From contig JAFROT010000036.1 in NCBI GenBank assembly GCA_017429525.1, positions 23,386-87,385 on the forward strand: a stretch of 64,000 nucleotides of DNA. Reading direction: 5' to 3'. Origin of the DNA: Bacteroidaceae bacterium. GTDB taxonomy: Bacteria; Bacteroidota; Bacteroidia; Bacteroidales; Bacteroidaceae. A model generated the notes under the pieces. The model saw only the letters and a program-made list of their open reading frames with translations. It was not told where the DNA came from and did not search any database. Within the stretch, counting starts at the first letter, position 1, and each line of letters begins with the position of its first letter. Both the position numbers and the translations under genes were made by a program. This document shows, piece by piece, positions 10,701-20,610 of this stretch.

Positions 10701-10794
10701 CGGTTTCGACCCCGAGGTAGGCATCAACGGCATCGACAACGCCAACTATCCCATCTCGAGAACTTTCAACCTCGGCATCAACTTCAACTTCTAA
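7792..10794 (+). CDS. susC: SusC-family TonB-dependent outer membrane transporter
   Basis: 1000 residues. Signal peptide 1-27 (ending LAAQ); carboxypeptidase-regulatory-like beta domain (about 30-105, VQGTVTDEKGESVIGATV); TonB box region (NELVVVGYG); plug domain with the SusC signature (VLKDASATAIYGSRGANGV, about 200-225); then a 22-strand barrel ending in aromatic NLGINFNF, the expected outer-membrane insertion signal. It would import oligosaccharides across the outer membrane, powered by TonB, with the SusD protein encoded 15 bp downstream as its lid. Substrate is inferred from the GH66 and GH97 partners as an alpha-glucan, probably dextran. Length is normal for the family. Confidence 0.96.
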   Translation: MKHSKLQFFSRLSAFGILLMLSMTLAAQTVTVQGTVTDEKGESVIGATVKEKGGQGGTVTDIDGRYSLTVSPQSTLVFTCIGFEAVESAVNGRTQINVVMGEGTETMNELVVVGYGTMRKSDLTGAVGSLSSKSIEGTPVANIGQALQGKISGLQVVDAGKPGDNVNIKIRGLGSINNCDPLVVIDGVPTDLGINAINMMDVDRVDVLKDASATAIYGSRGANGVVMITTKKGKEGKGTLSVAANWAIQRATKLPSLLNASQYAALNNDMMAAAGRSQNPAWSDPAALGVGTDWVDELMQTGVMQNYTLSYAGGTDKAHYYVSGGFLKQDGTVSSVNYHRVTFQVNSDAQVLKWLKFSNNITFSADRKAQGAYSMGDTYRALPTYPVMDENGDWSGPEGNSLWYGSIRNPIGTTKLNKSKTNGYNLLANLTAELSLTKWLKFRSTLGADAKFWYNDSFTPKYAWKPIPVEESSRYKSDNKSFTYLWDNYFLVDHTFGQKHHLSLMAGTSAQWNKNDYLNAQKNIFAFDNVHEMDNGEKMYAIGGNETEWSLFSYMARVNYDFANRYLLTATLRRDGSSRFGQNQRWGTFPSAALAWRVTEEEWFPENDVLTDLKVRVGYGVTGSQASVSNYGYLPSYNTSVYPLGYDGTEQSALVSVTLANPNIHWEEVQQTNVGFDAQLWNGRVAVSFDAYVKNTRDMLVKAAIPITSGFEDTSTTYTNAGKVRNKGFEVSVNTVNLKGGELGWETNLVYTFNKNKIRSLNSNVPYYANQINNSYVTMLDRNFPINVFYGYVTDGIFQNWDEVNTHAIQAGAEPGDIRFRDLNNDGVINDDDRTVIGNPNPTHLFSMNNTLTWKGFELGIYLQGVAGNKIFNANKIDLTGMSAAYNQTTDVLSRWTGEGSSTTMPRAVYADPNQNNRVSDRFVENGNYLRLKTLSLAYNLPEQWLRKLTIEHARIALSCENVATITNYSGFDPEVGINGIDNANYPISRTFNLGINFNF

Positions 10795-10809
10795 ACCCCT
10801 CGTCAAGTC

Positions 10810-12312
10810 ATGAAAAAGAATCTATATATCCTCGTGTTGCAGCTGGTGGCTGCACTCGTTCTGACCACTTCTTGTGACGATTTTCTCGACAAGACGCCCA
10901 AGAACACCGTGGACCCCAATACAAACGTGACGGACGACGTGGCCGTAGCCATGGCCAATGCCTGCTATCGGACGCTGCAGTCGTCGAATATGTACAACAT
11001 GCGCATATGGACGCTCGACATCCTTGCCGGCAATAGCGAGGTCGGCGCTGGCGGCGGCACCGACGGTCTGGAGACCGTGCAGGCAGCCAATTTCGTCGCG
11101 CAGAGCGACAATGGCATGGCCCTCTACATGTGGCGCTCGCCTTGGGTGGGCATCGGACAATGCAACATCCTCATCGATGCCCTCGAAGGCAAGGACCTGC
11201 TCGTAGGCTCCCTCTCCGAGCGCAGCCTCGGCGAAGCCTACTTCCTGCGTGCTCATTATTATTATGTACTGGCACGCCTCTACGGTGGTCTGCCCCTGCG
11301 CCTGAAACCCTTCAACCCCAGTGAGTCGTCGGCCATCGCCCGCGCTTCGCTCGAGGACACCTACGAACTGATTATCGCCGACTGCCAGCGAGCCATCGAC
11401 CGCCTGCCTGCCAAGAGCGAGCTGGACGACGAGAACGTAGGCCGTGCCACGAAGGATGCCGCCCTGACGATGCTGGCCGACATCTACCTCACGCTGGCCC
11501 CCAACCACCCCGACTACTACCAGAAGGTCAACGATCTCTGCGACCAAGTGACCGACCTGGGTTACGACCTCAACGCCTCGACCTACGAGAACAACTTCGA
11601 TGCCCGCGTCAACAACGGCCCCGAGAGCATCTTTGAGGTACAGTTCTCAGGCAACACCGAGTACGACTTCTGGGGCAACAACCCGCAGTGCAGCTGGCTC
11701 TCCACCTTCATGGGCCCTCGCAACAGCGATTTCGTGGCTGGCAGCTACGGCTGGAACCAACCCACCGAGGAGTTCATGAGCCAGTATGAGGAAGGCGACA
11801 AGCGCAAGGACCTGACTGTGTTCTATGAAGGCTGTCCCGACTACGAAGGCAAGCCCTACAAGAGCAGCTACTCCTACACAGGCTACAACGTCCGCAAGTT
11901 CCTCGTCTCGAAGAGCATTTCGCCCGAGTACAACACCAACCCCGCCAACTTCGTCGTCTACCGCTACGCTCAAGTGCTGCTGACGAAGGCCGAAGCGCTG
12001 AATGAGATGGGCCAGACCGCCCAGGCTGCCCGTCCACTGAACATCGTACGCCAGCGCGCGGGTCTGCCCGCCGTGAGCGGTTCGCTCTCACAGTCCGAGA
12101 TGCGCGAGAAGATCATCCACGAGCGCCGCATGGAGCTGGCCTTCGAGGGGCACCGCTGGTTTGACCTCATCCGCCTCGAAGGCGGCGAGTACGCCCTGCG
12201 TTTCCTGCGCAGTATCGGCAAGAGCCACGTCACGAAGGACCGCCTGCTACTGCCCATCCCGCAGACCGAGATCGACGCCAACAGCCTGATGACGCAGAAC
12301 CCAGGCTACTAA
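10810..12312 (+). CDS. susD: SusD/RagB-family glycan-binding lipoprotein
   Basis: 500 residues. Lipoprotein signal peptide with Cys22 (TTSC|DDFLDK); the acidic residues after Cys fit the Bacteroidetes surface-export signal. The SusD body is helical with TPR-like repeats, and the C-terminal signature RRMELAFEGHRWFDLIRLEGG is present, as is the usual ending LLPIPQTEIDAN...QNPGY. It caps the SusC barrel and hands over bound oligosaccharide. Start and length fit the family, and it is in operon with susC. Confidence 0.96.
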   Translation: MKKNLYILVLQLVAALVLTTSCDDFLDKTPKNTVDPNTNVTDDVAVAMANACYRTLQSSNMYNMRIWTLDILAGNSEVGAGGGTDGLETVQAANFVAQSDNGMALYMWRSPWVGIGQCNILIDALEGKDLLVGSLSERSLGEAYFLRAHYYYVLARLYGGLPLRLKPFNPSESSAIARASLEDTYELIIADCQRAIDRLPAKSELDDENVGRATKDAALTMLADIYLTLAPNHPDYYQKVNDLCDQVTDLGYDLNASTYENNFDARVNNGPESIFEVQFSGNTEYDFWGNNPQCSWLSTFMGPRNSDFVAGSYGWNQPTEEFMSQYEEGDKRKDLTVFYEGCPDYEGKPYKSSYSYTGYNVRKFLVSKSISPEYNTNPANFVVYRYAQVLLTKAEALNEMGQTAQAARPLNIVRQRAGLPAVSGSLSQSEMREKIIHERRMELAFEGHRWFDLIRLEGGEYALRFLRSIGKSHVTKDRLLLPIPQTEIDANSLMTQNPGY

Positions 12313-12362
12313 AGTGTGAGACGCAATAAATCCCGAACGTTAAACGTTATAAATATACATCT

Positions 12363-13856
12363 ATGAGACACCAGTTATTCTATATTATGGCAGGAGCCCT
12401 CATGGGCATGACTGCCCTCTCATGCTCGGACAACGACTACGCTGAGTTCGACAAAGGGCGCTCTGAGCTGGCCCTGACCCTCAATCAGAGCTACGACGTG
12501 CTGGCCGAGACCAATCACGGCAGCGAAGCCGTCGCCCTCAATTGGACGACAGGCAACAACTACGGCACCGGCAACCGCATCAGCTACACGTTGGAAATCG
12601 GGCTGGCCGGCACCGACTACGTCACCGCCAGCGTGCCCGTGGACAATGCCACGCAGGTCTACAGCTGGACGGCAAGCGTGGAGCAACTCAACGACCTGCT
12701 CCTCGAGTGGGACTGCCCTGCTGGCGAGGCGGTGCAGCTCGCAGCTCGCGTAACGGCTACCGTGGCCGGTATGGAGGAGCAGCAGACCTCCGAGACCACT
12801 TTCACGGTGACGCCCTACACGCCCGTCACCCGCACCCTCTACCTCATCGGCGACGCCACGCCCAACGGATGGAGCGCCGACAACGCTACCGAGATGCACC
12901 GCACCGACAATGGCGTCTTCACCTGGGAAGGCAACCTGAAAGAAGGCTCGCTGAAGTTCATCACCACGCTCGGGCAGTTCGTACCCTCGTACAACAAGGG
13001 CACCGACGGCAAGATGATCATCCGCAACTCGTTCGACGAGCCCGATGAGCAATGGCACATCGACGAAGCCCATGCCTATAAGGTGACGGCCAACCTGCTC
13101 ACCGGCGAACTCACCCTTGTACAGACGACCGGCGAGACACCGCGCTGGGACCAGCTCTTCTTCGTGGGCAGCTGCACAGGCTGGGGCTTCGTTGAGATGA
13201 CGCGCGACGCGCTCGATCCTTACCTCTTCCGCTACGGCCGTCACTTCACTACCGACGACCAGGGCGAGTTCAAGTTCGGTACGTCGCAAGGATGGGAGAA
13301 CATGCTGAAGGCTACGCAGCCCAACGCCCCCTACACCGACACCTCAATGGAGTTCATCAGCGGCTACGATCCCGATAATAAGTGGTTCCTGAACGCTAGC
13401 GAGTGCGACCGTGCCTACAAGATCTGCGTCGACACCCGCAATGGTCGCGAGCGCATGCTCATGAGCGAGTTCAAGCCCTATCCCATGATCTACCTCATCG
13501 GTAGCGCTTGCTCCGCAGGCTGGGACCTCGGTAATGCCTTGGAGATGACGACCACGGACAGTCCCTACGTCTTCACGTGGACAGGTCGCCTCACCGCGGG
13601 CGAGCTCAAGTTCACCTGCGACAAGCAGAGCGACTGGGGCGGAGCCTGGTTCATGTGTGCTGCCGGCAGCAACGTAGCACCCACAGGCTCGCAGGAGCGC
13701 ATGCTCTTCATCGACAAGAGTAGCGATGCCTGCAAGGCTCAGTACCTCGACACGGCCATTGGCGACATCGACCAGAAGTGGCAAATTGCCTCCGACGGCA
13801 CCTACGAGATTACCCTCAACCAACTCGAGGAGACCATCACGATTGCCAAGCAATAA
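12363..13856 (+). CDS. SusE/SusF-like surface glycan-binding lipoprotein
   Basis: 497 residues. Lipobox with Cys21 (TALSC|SDNDYAEFD), followed by acidic residues for surface display. An N-terminal Ig-like SusE domain (about 35-150) is followed by three tandem starch-binding-type modules, each opening with a similar strand: LYLIGDATPNGWSADNATEM (about 160), LFFVGSCTGWGFVEM (about 262) and IYLIGSACSAGWDLGNALEM (about 377). This is the SusE/SusF plan, with each module able to bind glucan on the cell surface. It follows susD by 50 bp and precedes the GH66 gene by 33 bp, so it very probably belongs to the same transcript. Confidence 0.9.
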   Translation: MRHQLFYIMAGALMGMTALSCSDNDYAEFDKGRSELALTLNQSYDVLAETNHGSEAVALNWTTGNNYGTGNRISYTLEIGLAGTDYVTASVPVDNATQVYSWTASVEQLNDLLLEWDCPAGEAVQLAARVTATVAGMEEQQTSETTFTVTPYTPVTRTLYLIGDATPNGWSADNATEMHRTDNGVFTWEGNLKEGSLKFITTLGQFVPSYNKGTDGKMIIRNSFDEPDEQWHIDEAHAYKVTANLLTGELTLVQTTGETPRWDQLFFVGSCTGWGFVEMTRDALDPYLFRYGRHFTTDDQGEFKFGTSQGWENMLKATQPNAPYTDTSMEFISGYDPDNKWFLNASECDRAYKICVDTRNGRERMLMSEFKPYPMIYLIGSACSAGWDLGNALEMTTTDSPYVFTWTGRLTAGELKFTCDKQSDWGGAWFMCAAGSNVAPTGSQERMLFIDKSSDACKAQYLDTAIGDIDQKWQIASDGTYEITLNQLEETITIAKQ

Positions 13857-13889
13857 CGGAAACGGGAACAAGAACGGAAAGCAGAACGT

Positions 13890-15680
13890 ATGAAAATGAA
13901 TATATTGACAATAGCTACAGCGCTACTGTTCGTGGGCTGTGGGGGAGATGACTCCCCCACCCCCAGCGGCGGTGGCGGCGGCAATGAGCCCGCAAAGCCC
14001 CAGACCGAAGTGACCACCGTGCGCGCCGACCTCTCGCTGGAACTCACCACCGACAAAGCCCTCTATCGTCCAGGCGAGACCGTGCGGATGAGCGTCGAGG
14101 GCGACATACCAGCAGGTGCCAAGGTGCGCTACCGCAACGGTTTCGACGTCGTCAGCGAACAAACACTGACTGGCAACAACTGGACGTGGACCGCCCCCTC
14201 GACTGACTACACCGGCTATCTGGCCGACATCTACGTCAGCACGGGCCAGCATGCCGAGACCGTCTATGCTACCATCGGCATCGACGTCTCCAGCGACTGG
14301 GGTCGCTATCCCCGCTACGGCTTCGTCGGCACCTACGACCGATCGAAGACCAACGATGTGATTGCCTCAGAAGTGGCCTTTCTCAACCGCTGCCACATCA
14401 ACGGCATACAGTTCTACGACTGGCAGATGAAGCACCACTGGCCCCTCGGCGGCACACGTGGCAACCTGCTCGAGAGCTACACCGATATCGCCAACCGCAC
14501 CATTGTGACCGACGTCGTGCGCGACTACATCGACCAGCTCCATGGTCGAGGCATGAAGTGCATGTTCTACAACCTCTGCTACGGCGCCTACAAGGACGGC
14601 CCCGACGACGGCGTGAGCGACCAGTGGGGGCTTTACAGCCAGAACGATGGCCGTACACGCGACATCCTCAATATGCCCGCAGGTTGGAAGAGCGACATCT
14701 ATCTGATGGACCCCGCCAACACCGCCTGGCAGCGCTACCTGGCTGAACGCAACGACGACGTATACGCCTCACTGGACTTCGACGGCTTCCACATCGACCA
14801 ACTCGGCGACCGTGGACAGCGCTACAACTTCAGCGGACAGAGCGTGAAACTCACTGAAGGGTTCACCTCATTCATCAACGCCATGAAGGCCGCCCACCCC
14901 GACAAGAGCCTCGTCATGAATGCAGTGGCCAACTTCGGCTCGCAGAACATCGTCTCAACGGGCAACGTCGACTTCATGTACTCCGAGCTCTGGGACGGCG
15001 AGGCACAATTCAGCGACCTGCTTTCCATCCTCAAGGCCAACCGCACCTACAGCGGCCAGCGACTGAACCAAGTCTATGCCGCCTACATGAACTACAACCG
15101 CAAGGGCTCGCAGTTCAACACACCGGGCGTGCTGATGACCGACGCCGTCATGTTCGCCATCGGAGCCTCCCACCTCGAGTTGGGCGACCACATGCTCTGC
15201 CACGAGTACTTCCCTAACACCGACCTCCAGATGAGCGACGTTCTGCGCCAGTCCATCGTGCGCTACTACGACTTTCTCGTGGCCTACGAGCAACTGCTAC
15301 GTGGCACAGGCATCACCGAGGCCTCAGCAGAGCTCTCGACCACCAAGACGGGACTCACCCTCAACGCCTGGCCCCCGAAGCTCAAAGGCGTGACCACCTA
15401 CACCACCAACACCGACAAACGACAGATCATCCACCTCTTCAACTTCCTACAAGCCAAGAGCCTCAGCTGGCGCGATATGGACAGCGAACAACCCGAACCG
15501 CGCCTGCAGACCAGCATCCCACTCCGCCTGAAAGCCTCGGGCGTGAAGCGCCTGTGGGTAGCCACCCCCGATGCGCTCGCCGGCGCGCCACAGGAGTTGG
15601 CCTTCACACAAGAGGGGCAGTACATCACATTCACACTGCCTTCGCTCAAGTACTGGACTATGATCGTCGTCGAAAAGTAA
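13890..15680 (+). CDS. GH66 endo-dextranase / cycloisomaltooligosaccharide glucanotransferase-type lipoprotein
   Basis: 596 residues. Lipobox at Cys17 (FVGC|GGDDS), then a Pro/Gly-rich tether; acidic residues suggest surface exposure. An N-terminal beta domain (about 45-140) precedes a GH66 barrel. Candidate nucleophile Asp303 sits in DGFHIDQLGDRG and candidate acid/base Glu366 in FMYSELWDGE, followed by a C-terminal beta domain. GH66 enzymes cut alpha-1,6-glucan internally (dextranase) or cyclise it. There is no long CITase insertion that I can recognise, so dextranase is favoured. The acidic-box lipoprotein placed after SusE/F fits the first cut of dextran at the surface. Confidence 0.9.
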   Translation: MKMNILTIATALLFVGCGGDDSPTPSGGGGGNEPAKPQTEVTTVRADLSLELTTDKALYRPGETVRMSVEGDIPAGAKVRYRNGFDVVSEQTLTGNNWTWTAPSTDYTGYLADIYVSTGQHAETVYATIGIDVSSDWGRYPRYGFVGTYDRSKTNDVIASEVAFLNRCHINGIQFYDWQMKHHWPLGGTRGNLLESYTDIANRTIVTDVVRDYIDQLHGRGMKCMFYNLCYGAYKDGPDDGVSDQWGLYSQNDGRTRDILNMPAGWKSDIYLMDPANTAWQRYLAERNDDVYASLDFDGFHIDQLGDRGQRYNFSGQSVKLTEGFTSFINAMKAAHPDKSLVMNAVANFGSQNIVSTGNVDFMYSELWDGEAQFSDLLSILKANRTYSGQRLNQVYAAYMNYNRKGSQFNTPGVLMTDAVMFAIGASHLELGDHMLCHEYFPNTDLQMSDVLRQSIVRYYDFLVAYEQLLRGTGITEASAELSTTKTGLTLNAWPPKLKGVTTYTTNTDKRQIIHLFNFLQAKSLSWRDMDSEQPEPRLQTSIPLRLKASGVKRLWVATPDALAGAPQELAFTQEGQYITFTLPSLKYWTMIVVEK

Positions 15681-15701
15681 GAATAACATGAACACCAATA
15701 G

Positions 15702-17846
<2,145 letters not shown>

Positions 17847-17864
17847 GGTTACACATTTTCAATA

Positions 17865-17904
17865 AGGAAGCGCCCTACGGAGTATGTTCCGCAGGGCGCT
17901 TCCT
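17865..17904. terminator. Bidirectional hairpin terminator between GH97 and the FAD enzyme
   Basis: Stem AGGAAGCGCCCT (17865-17876) pairs with AGGGCGCTTCCT (17893-17904), extended by CGGA/TCCG around a short loop. It lies between two convergent genes, with T-rich sequence on the plus side. Confidence 0.8.
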
Positions 17905-17917
17905 GAGTCTTTATAAT

Positions 17918-19576
17918 TCAAATTGCAGAGAATTCTCCTGCGCAGGCTTCGGCACAACGTTCGCCATCGATGGCTGCGCTGACAATTCCGCCTGCATAGC
18001 CTGCTCCTTCGCCACAGGGATAGAGGCCGCGTAAACGGACGTGATGAAGAGTGTCGCCATCACGGAGAATGCGGACGGGCGACGAGGTGCGTGTCTCGAC
18101 GCCGATGACAGTAGCCTCGTTGGTAAGGAAGCCATGGCTCTTTCGACCGAAGGCGCGGAAGCCTTCCTGCAGGCGCATCGTGATGAACGGCGGCATCCAG
18201 AAATGAAGGGGCGAAGAGATGAGGCCTGGTGCGTAGCTGCTTTCGGGCAGGTCGTAGCTGAGGCGAGCGTTGACGAAGTCAGCCATACGCTGGGCAGGAG
18301 CCGTCTGTCGACGTCCTCCCTGCTGCCAGCAGAGCCGCTCGAGACGTTCCTGGAAACGTAGCATCGCGAGGACCTCGCTCTCGGGAGCGGCTGTATCGTC
18401 GTCGGGGAAGGTGGCAGTGAGGGCACCCACGTCCTCGGGACGGATCTCAACGACCATACCTGAGTTAGACCACCGTCCATTGCGATGACTGGGGCTCATA
18501 CCATTGACGACGACCTGCTCCGGGCCTGTAGCGGCAGGTACAACGAAGCCGCCCGGACACATGCAGAAAGAGTAGACGCCGCGACCCTGGCATTGCTGCA
18601 CAAAACTATACTCGGCTGCAGGCAGGTAGCGACCTCGCCCCTGGCGGTTGTGGTACTGTATCTGGTCGATGAGCTGGGAGGGATGCTCCAGTCGGACGCC
18701 TACGGCTATGCCTTTGGCTTCAATGTCAATATTGTGGGCGGCGAGCATGCGATAGACATCGCGGGCAGAATGACCAGTTGCAAGGATGACAGGACCACGG
18801 AACTCCTTCACCCGAACGCCAACGGGAACGCGAACAGCTTGCACAGAGTTTTCGTTATCATTTTCGATTACGTTTTCGTTCGCCACAATGCCAACGACAC
18901 GATCGCCCTCGATGATGAGATCGGTCATACGAGTCTGAAAATAGGCCTCGCCACCGCAACGTAGAATGGTGCTGCGCATATTCTCAATGACACGCGGCAG
19001 ACGGTCGGTGCCGATATGGGGATGGGCGTCAGAGAGGATGGTGGTCTGCGCGCCATGCTGGCAGAAGACATTCAGAATCTTCTCGACCGAACCACGTTTT
19101 TTGGAACGTGTGTAGAGCTTGCCATCGGAGTAAGCCCCAGCCCCACCCTCGCCGAAAGAGTAGTTGCTCTCGGGGTCGACAAGATGTTCGCGAGCGATGC
19201 GTGCGATGTCTCGCTTGCGGGCGTGAACATCCTTACCGCGCTCGATGACGACAGGCCGCAGCCCGAGTTCGATGAGGCGCAAAGCAGCAAACAATCCTCC
19301 GGGGCCAGCGCCCACGACGATAACCTGAGGTCGTCCTTCGACATTCGGATAATCGATGGTCGTGAAAGCCTCCTCGGACACGGGTTCGTCTATCCACACG
19401 CGGACGGTCAGATTGACGAAAATCTGCCGCTGGCGGGCATCGATACTGCGCTTGAGCACACGTAGGCCCTGGATACGACGAGGTTCGAGCGCAGCCTCTT
19501 CAGCCACGCTCGAACGTATACCTTGGTCGGATGCTGCCTGCTGAGGCAGCACTCGCAGTTGGATGTCGCGGATCAC
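17918..19576 (-). CDS. FAD-dependent dehydrogenase, COG2509 type
   Basis: 552 residues, starting at a GTG that overlaps the TGA of the upstream ompA-like gene by 4 bp (GTGA), so translation is probably coupled. An N-terminal ~80-residue domain is followed by the dinucleotide-binding motif VIVVGAGPGG (residues 89-94 for GAGPGG), an acidic beta2 end (VVIERGK) and the family segment SFGEGGAGAYSDGKLYTR. C-terminal glycine-rich FAD-contact motif: YPCGEGAGYAGGIVSAAIDG. Widespread in Bacteroidetes and Firmicutes, cytoplasmic, with no assigned substrate. The operon with an envelope OmpA-like protein gives no clear hint of function. Confidence 0.88.
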   Translation of the reverse strand: MIRDIQLRVLPQQAASDQGIRSSVAEEAALEPRRIQGLRVLKRSIDARQRQIFVNLTVRVWIDEPVSEEAFTTIDYPNVEGRPQVIVVGAGPGGLFAALRLIELGLRPVVIERGKDVHARKRDIARIAREHLVDPESNYSFGEGGAGAYSDGKLYTRSKKRGSVEKILNVFCQHGAQTTILSDAHPHIGTDRLPRVIENMRSTILRCGGEAYFQTRMTDLIIEGDRVVGIVANENVIENDNENSVQAVRVPVGVRVKEFRGPVILATGHSARDVYRMLAAHNIDIEAKGIAVGVRLEHPSQLIDQIQYHNRQGRGRYLPAAEYSFVQQCQGRGVYSFCMCPGGFVVPAATGPEQVVVNGMSPSHRNGRWSNSGMVVEIRPEDVGALTATFPDDDTAAPESEVLAMLRFQERLERLCWQQGGRRQTAPAQRMADFVNARLSYDLPESSYAPGLISSPLHFWMPPFITMRLQEGFRAFGRKSHGFLTNEATVIGVETRTSSPVRILRDGDTLHHVRLRGLYPCGEGAGYAGGIVSAAIDGERCAEACAGEFSAI

Positions 19577-20421
19577 TCGTCTGCCGGTGCTTGGTCGATG
19601 AGCTCAAGGAACTCGTCGAGTTTCGGGGTGATGATGATCTGCGTGCGACGGTTACGCTGACGGCCTACAGCGGTATCGTTGCTGGCGATGGGATTGTACT
19701 CACCACGGCTGCCTGCGGTCAGACGCCTCGGGTCGACGCCATAGTTGTTCTGCAGCTCCTGCACGACACTGGAGGCACGCAGGGCGGCAAGGTCCCAGTT
19801 GTTACGAATGTTCTCACGGCTGATGGGTACGTTGTCGGTATTGCCCTCGATGAGAACCTCGTAGTCCTTGTAGTCGTTGATGATCTTAGCTATCTTGGAG
19901 AGCGTCTCGGCGGCGCGCTCGTTGATCTGATAACTTCCGCTCTTGTAAAGCATGTTGTCGGCCAGCGAGATGTAGACGACTCCCTTGAGCACCTGCACGT
20001 CGACCTCCTTGAGTTCTTCCTTCGAGAGTGAACGCGTGAGGTTGTTGGTAAGAGTGATGTTGAGGCTGTCGCTCTTGTCCTTAGCCTCAACGAGTTGTTT
20101 GATAAACTTGTTGGAGGCGTTGATCTCGTCGACGAGTTTGGAGATGTTCACGTTGCCCTCGGCATTCTGCTGAAGGCTCTTGTCGAGCGAACCCTGCAGC
20201 GTGGTGTAGGCCACCTTCATCTGCTCGTTGGCTTTCTTGGCCTCGGCCAGGCGCTCTTCAAGGCTTTTGATGGTAGCCCCATTTTCCGCCAACTTCACTT
20301 TAGCCTCCTGGTATTCATTCTGGAGGGTCGTATAGTCTTGCTGCAGCGCTACGAACTTCTTCTTGCTGGCGCAGGAGCTGAGCAGGAGTCCTGCGGTGAG
20401 GATAATGAGAATCTTTTTCAT
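19573..20421 (-). CDS. OmpA-family lipoprotein with coiled coil
   Basis: 282 residues. Lipobox Cys17 (LLLSSC|ASKKKF), a long coiled coil (about 25-120: TLQNEYQEAKVKLAENGATIKSLEERL and on), then an OmpA C-terminal peptidoglycan-binding domain (about 150-270) with the usual LIEGNTDNVPIS...NWDLAALRA...GSRGEYNPIASN and NRRTQIIITP. It probably links the outer membrane to peptidoglycan. First gene of a two-gene unit with the FAD enzyme. Confidence 0.92.
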   Translation of the reverse strand: MKKILIILTAGLLLSSCASKKKFVALQQDYTTLQNEYQEAKVKLAENGATIKSLEERLAEAKKANEQMKVAYTTLQGSLDKSLQQNAEGNVNISKLVDEINASNKFIKQLVEAKDKSDSLNITLTNNLTRSLSKEELKEVDVQVLKGVVYISLADNMLYKSGSYQINERAAETLSKIAKIINDYKDYEVLIEGNTDNVPISRENIRNNWDLAALRASSVVQELQNNYGVDPRRLTAGSRGEYNPIASNDTAVGRQRNRRTQIIITPKLDEFLELIDQAPADE

Positions 20422-20469
20422 AGTTGATGATTTATTAGATTAAAAAAGCATTTCTGCCATTTTCTGCTG

Positions 20470-20477
20470 CAAAGGAA
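20470..20477 (-). promoter_or_regulatory. Near-consensus -7 box (TTCCTTTG) for the ompA-like gene
   Basis: Minus-strand TTCCTTTG differs from TAnnTTTG only at the second base. It lies 49 bp before the ATG, the usual place. Confidence 0.35.
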
Positions 20478-20572
20478 GGCTTTTCTGTCGAAGCAACCAA
20501 AATCTTATACCTTATTTATATTAAATCACGTTAAAAGGGGCATAAGTGTTAAGGAAAGTCATCAAAAAAGCC

Positions 20573-20580
20573 TACCTTTG
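20573..20580 (+). promoter_or_regulatory. -7 box (TACCTTTG) for the GH43 gene
   Basis: Full consensus 30 bp before ATG 20611. A longer frame open from 20578 would begin inside this promoter, which supports the 20611 start. Confidence 0.6.
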
Positions 20581-20610
20581 GCCTCAAATTACGAAAATAA
20601 GCAACTAACT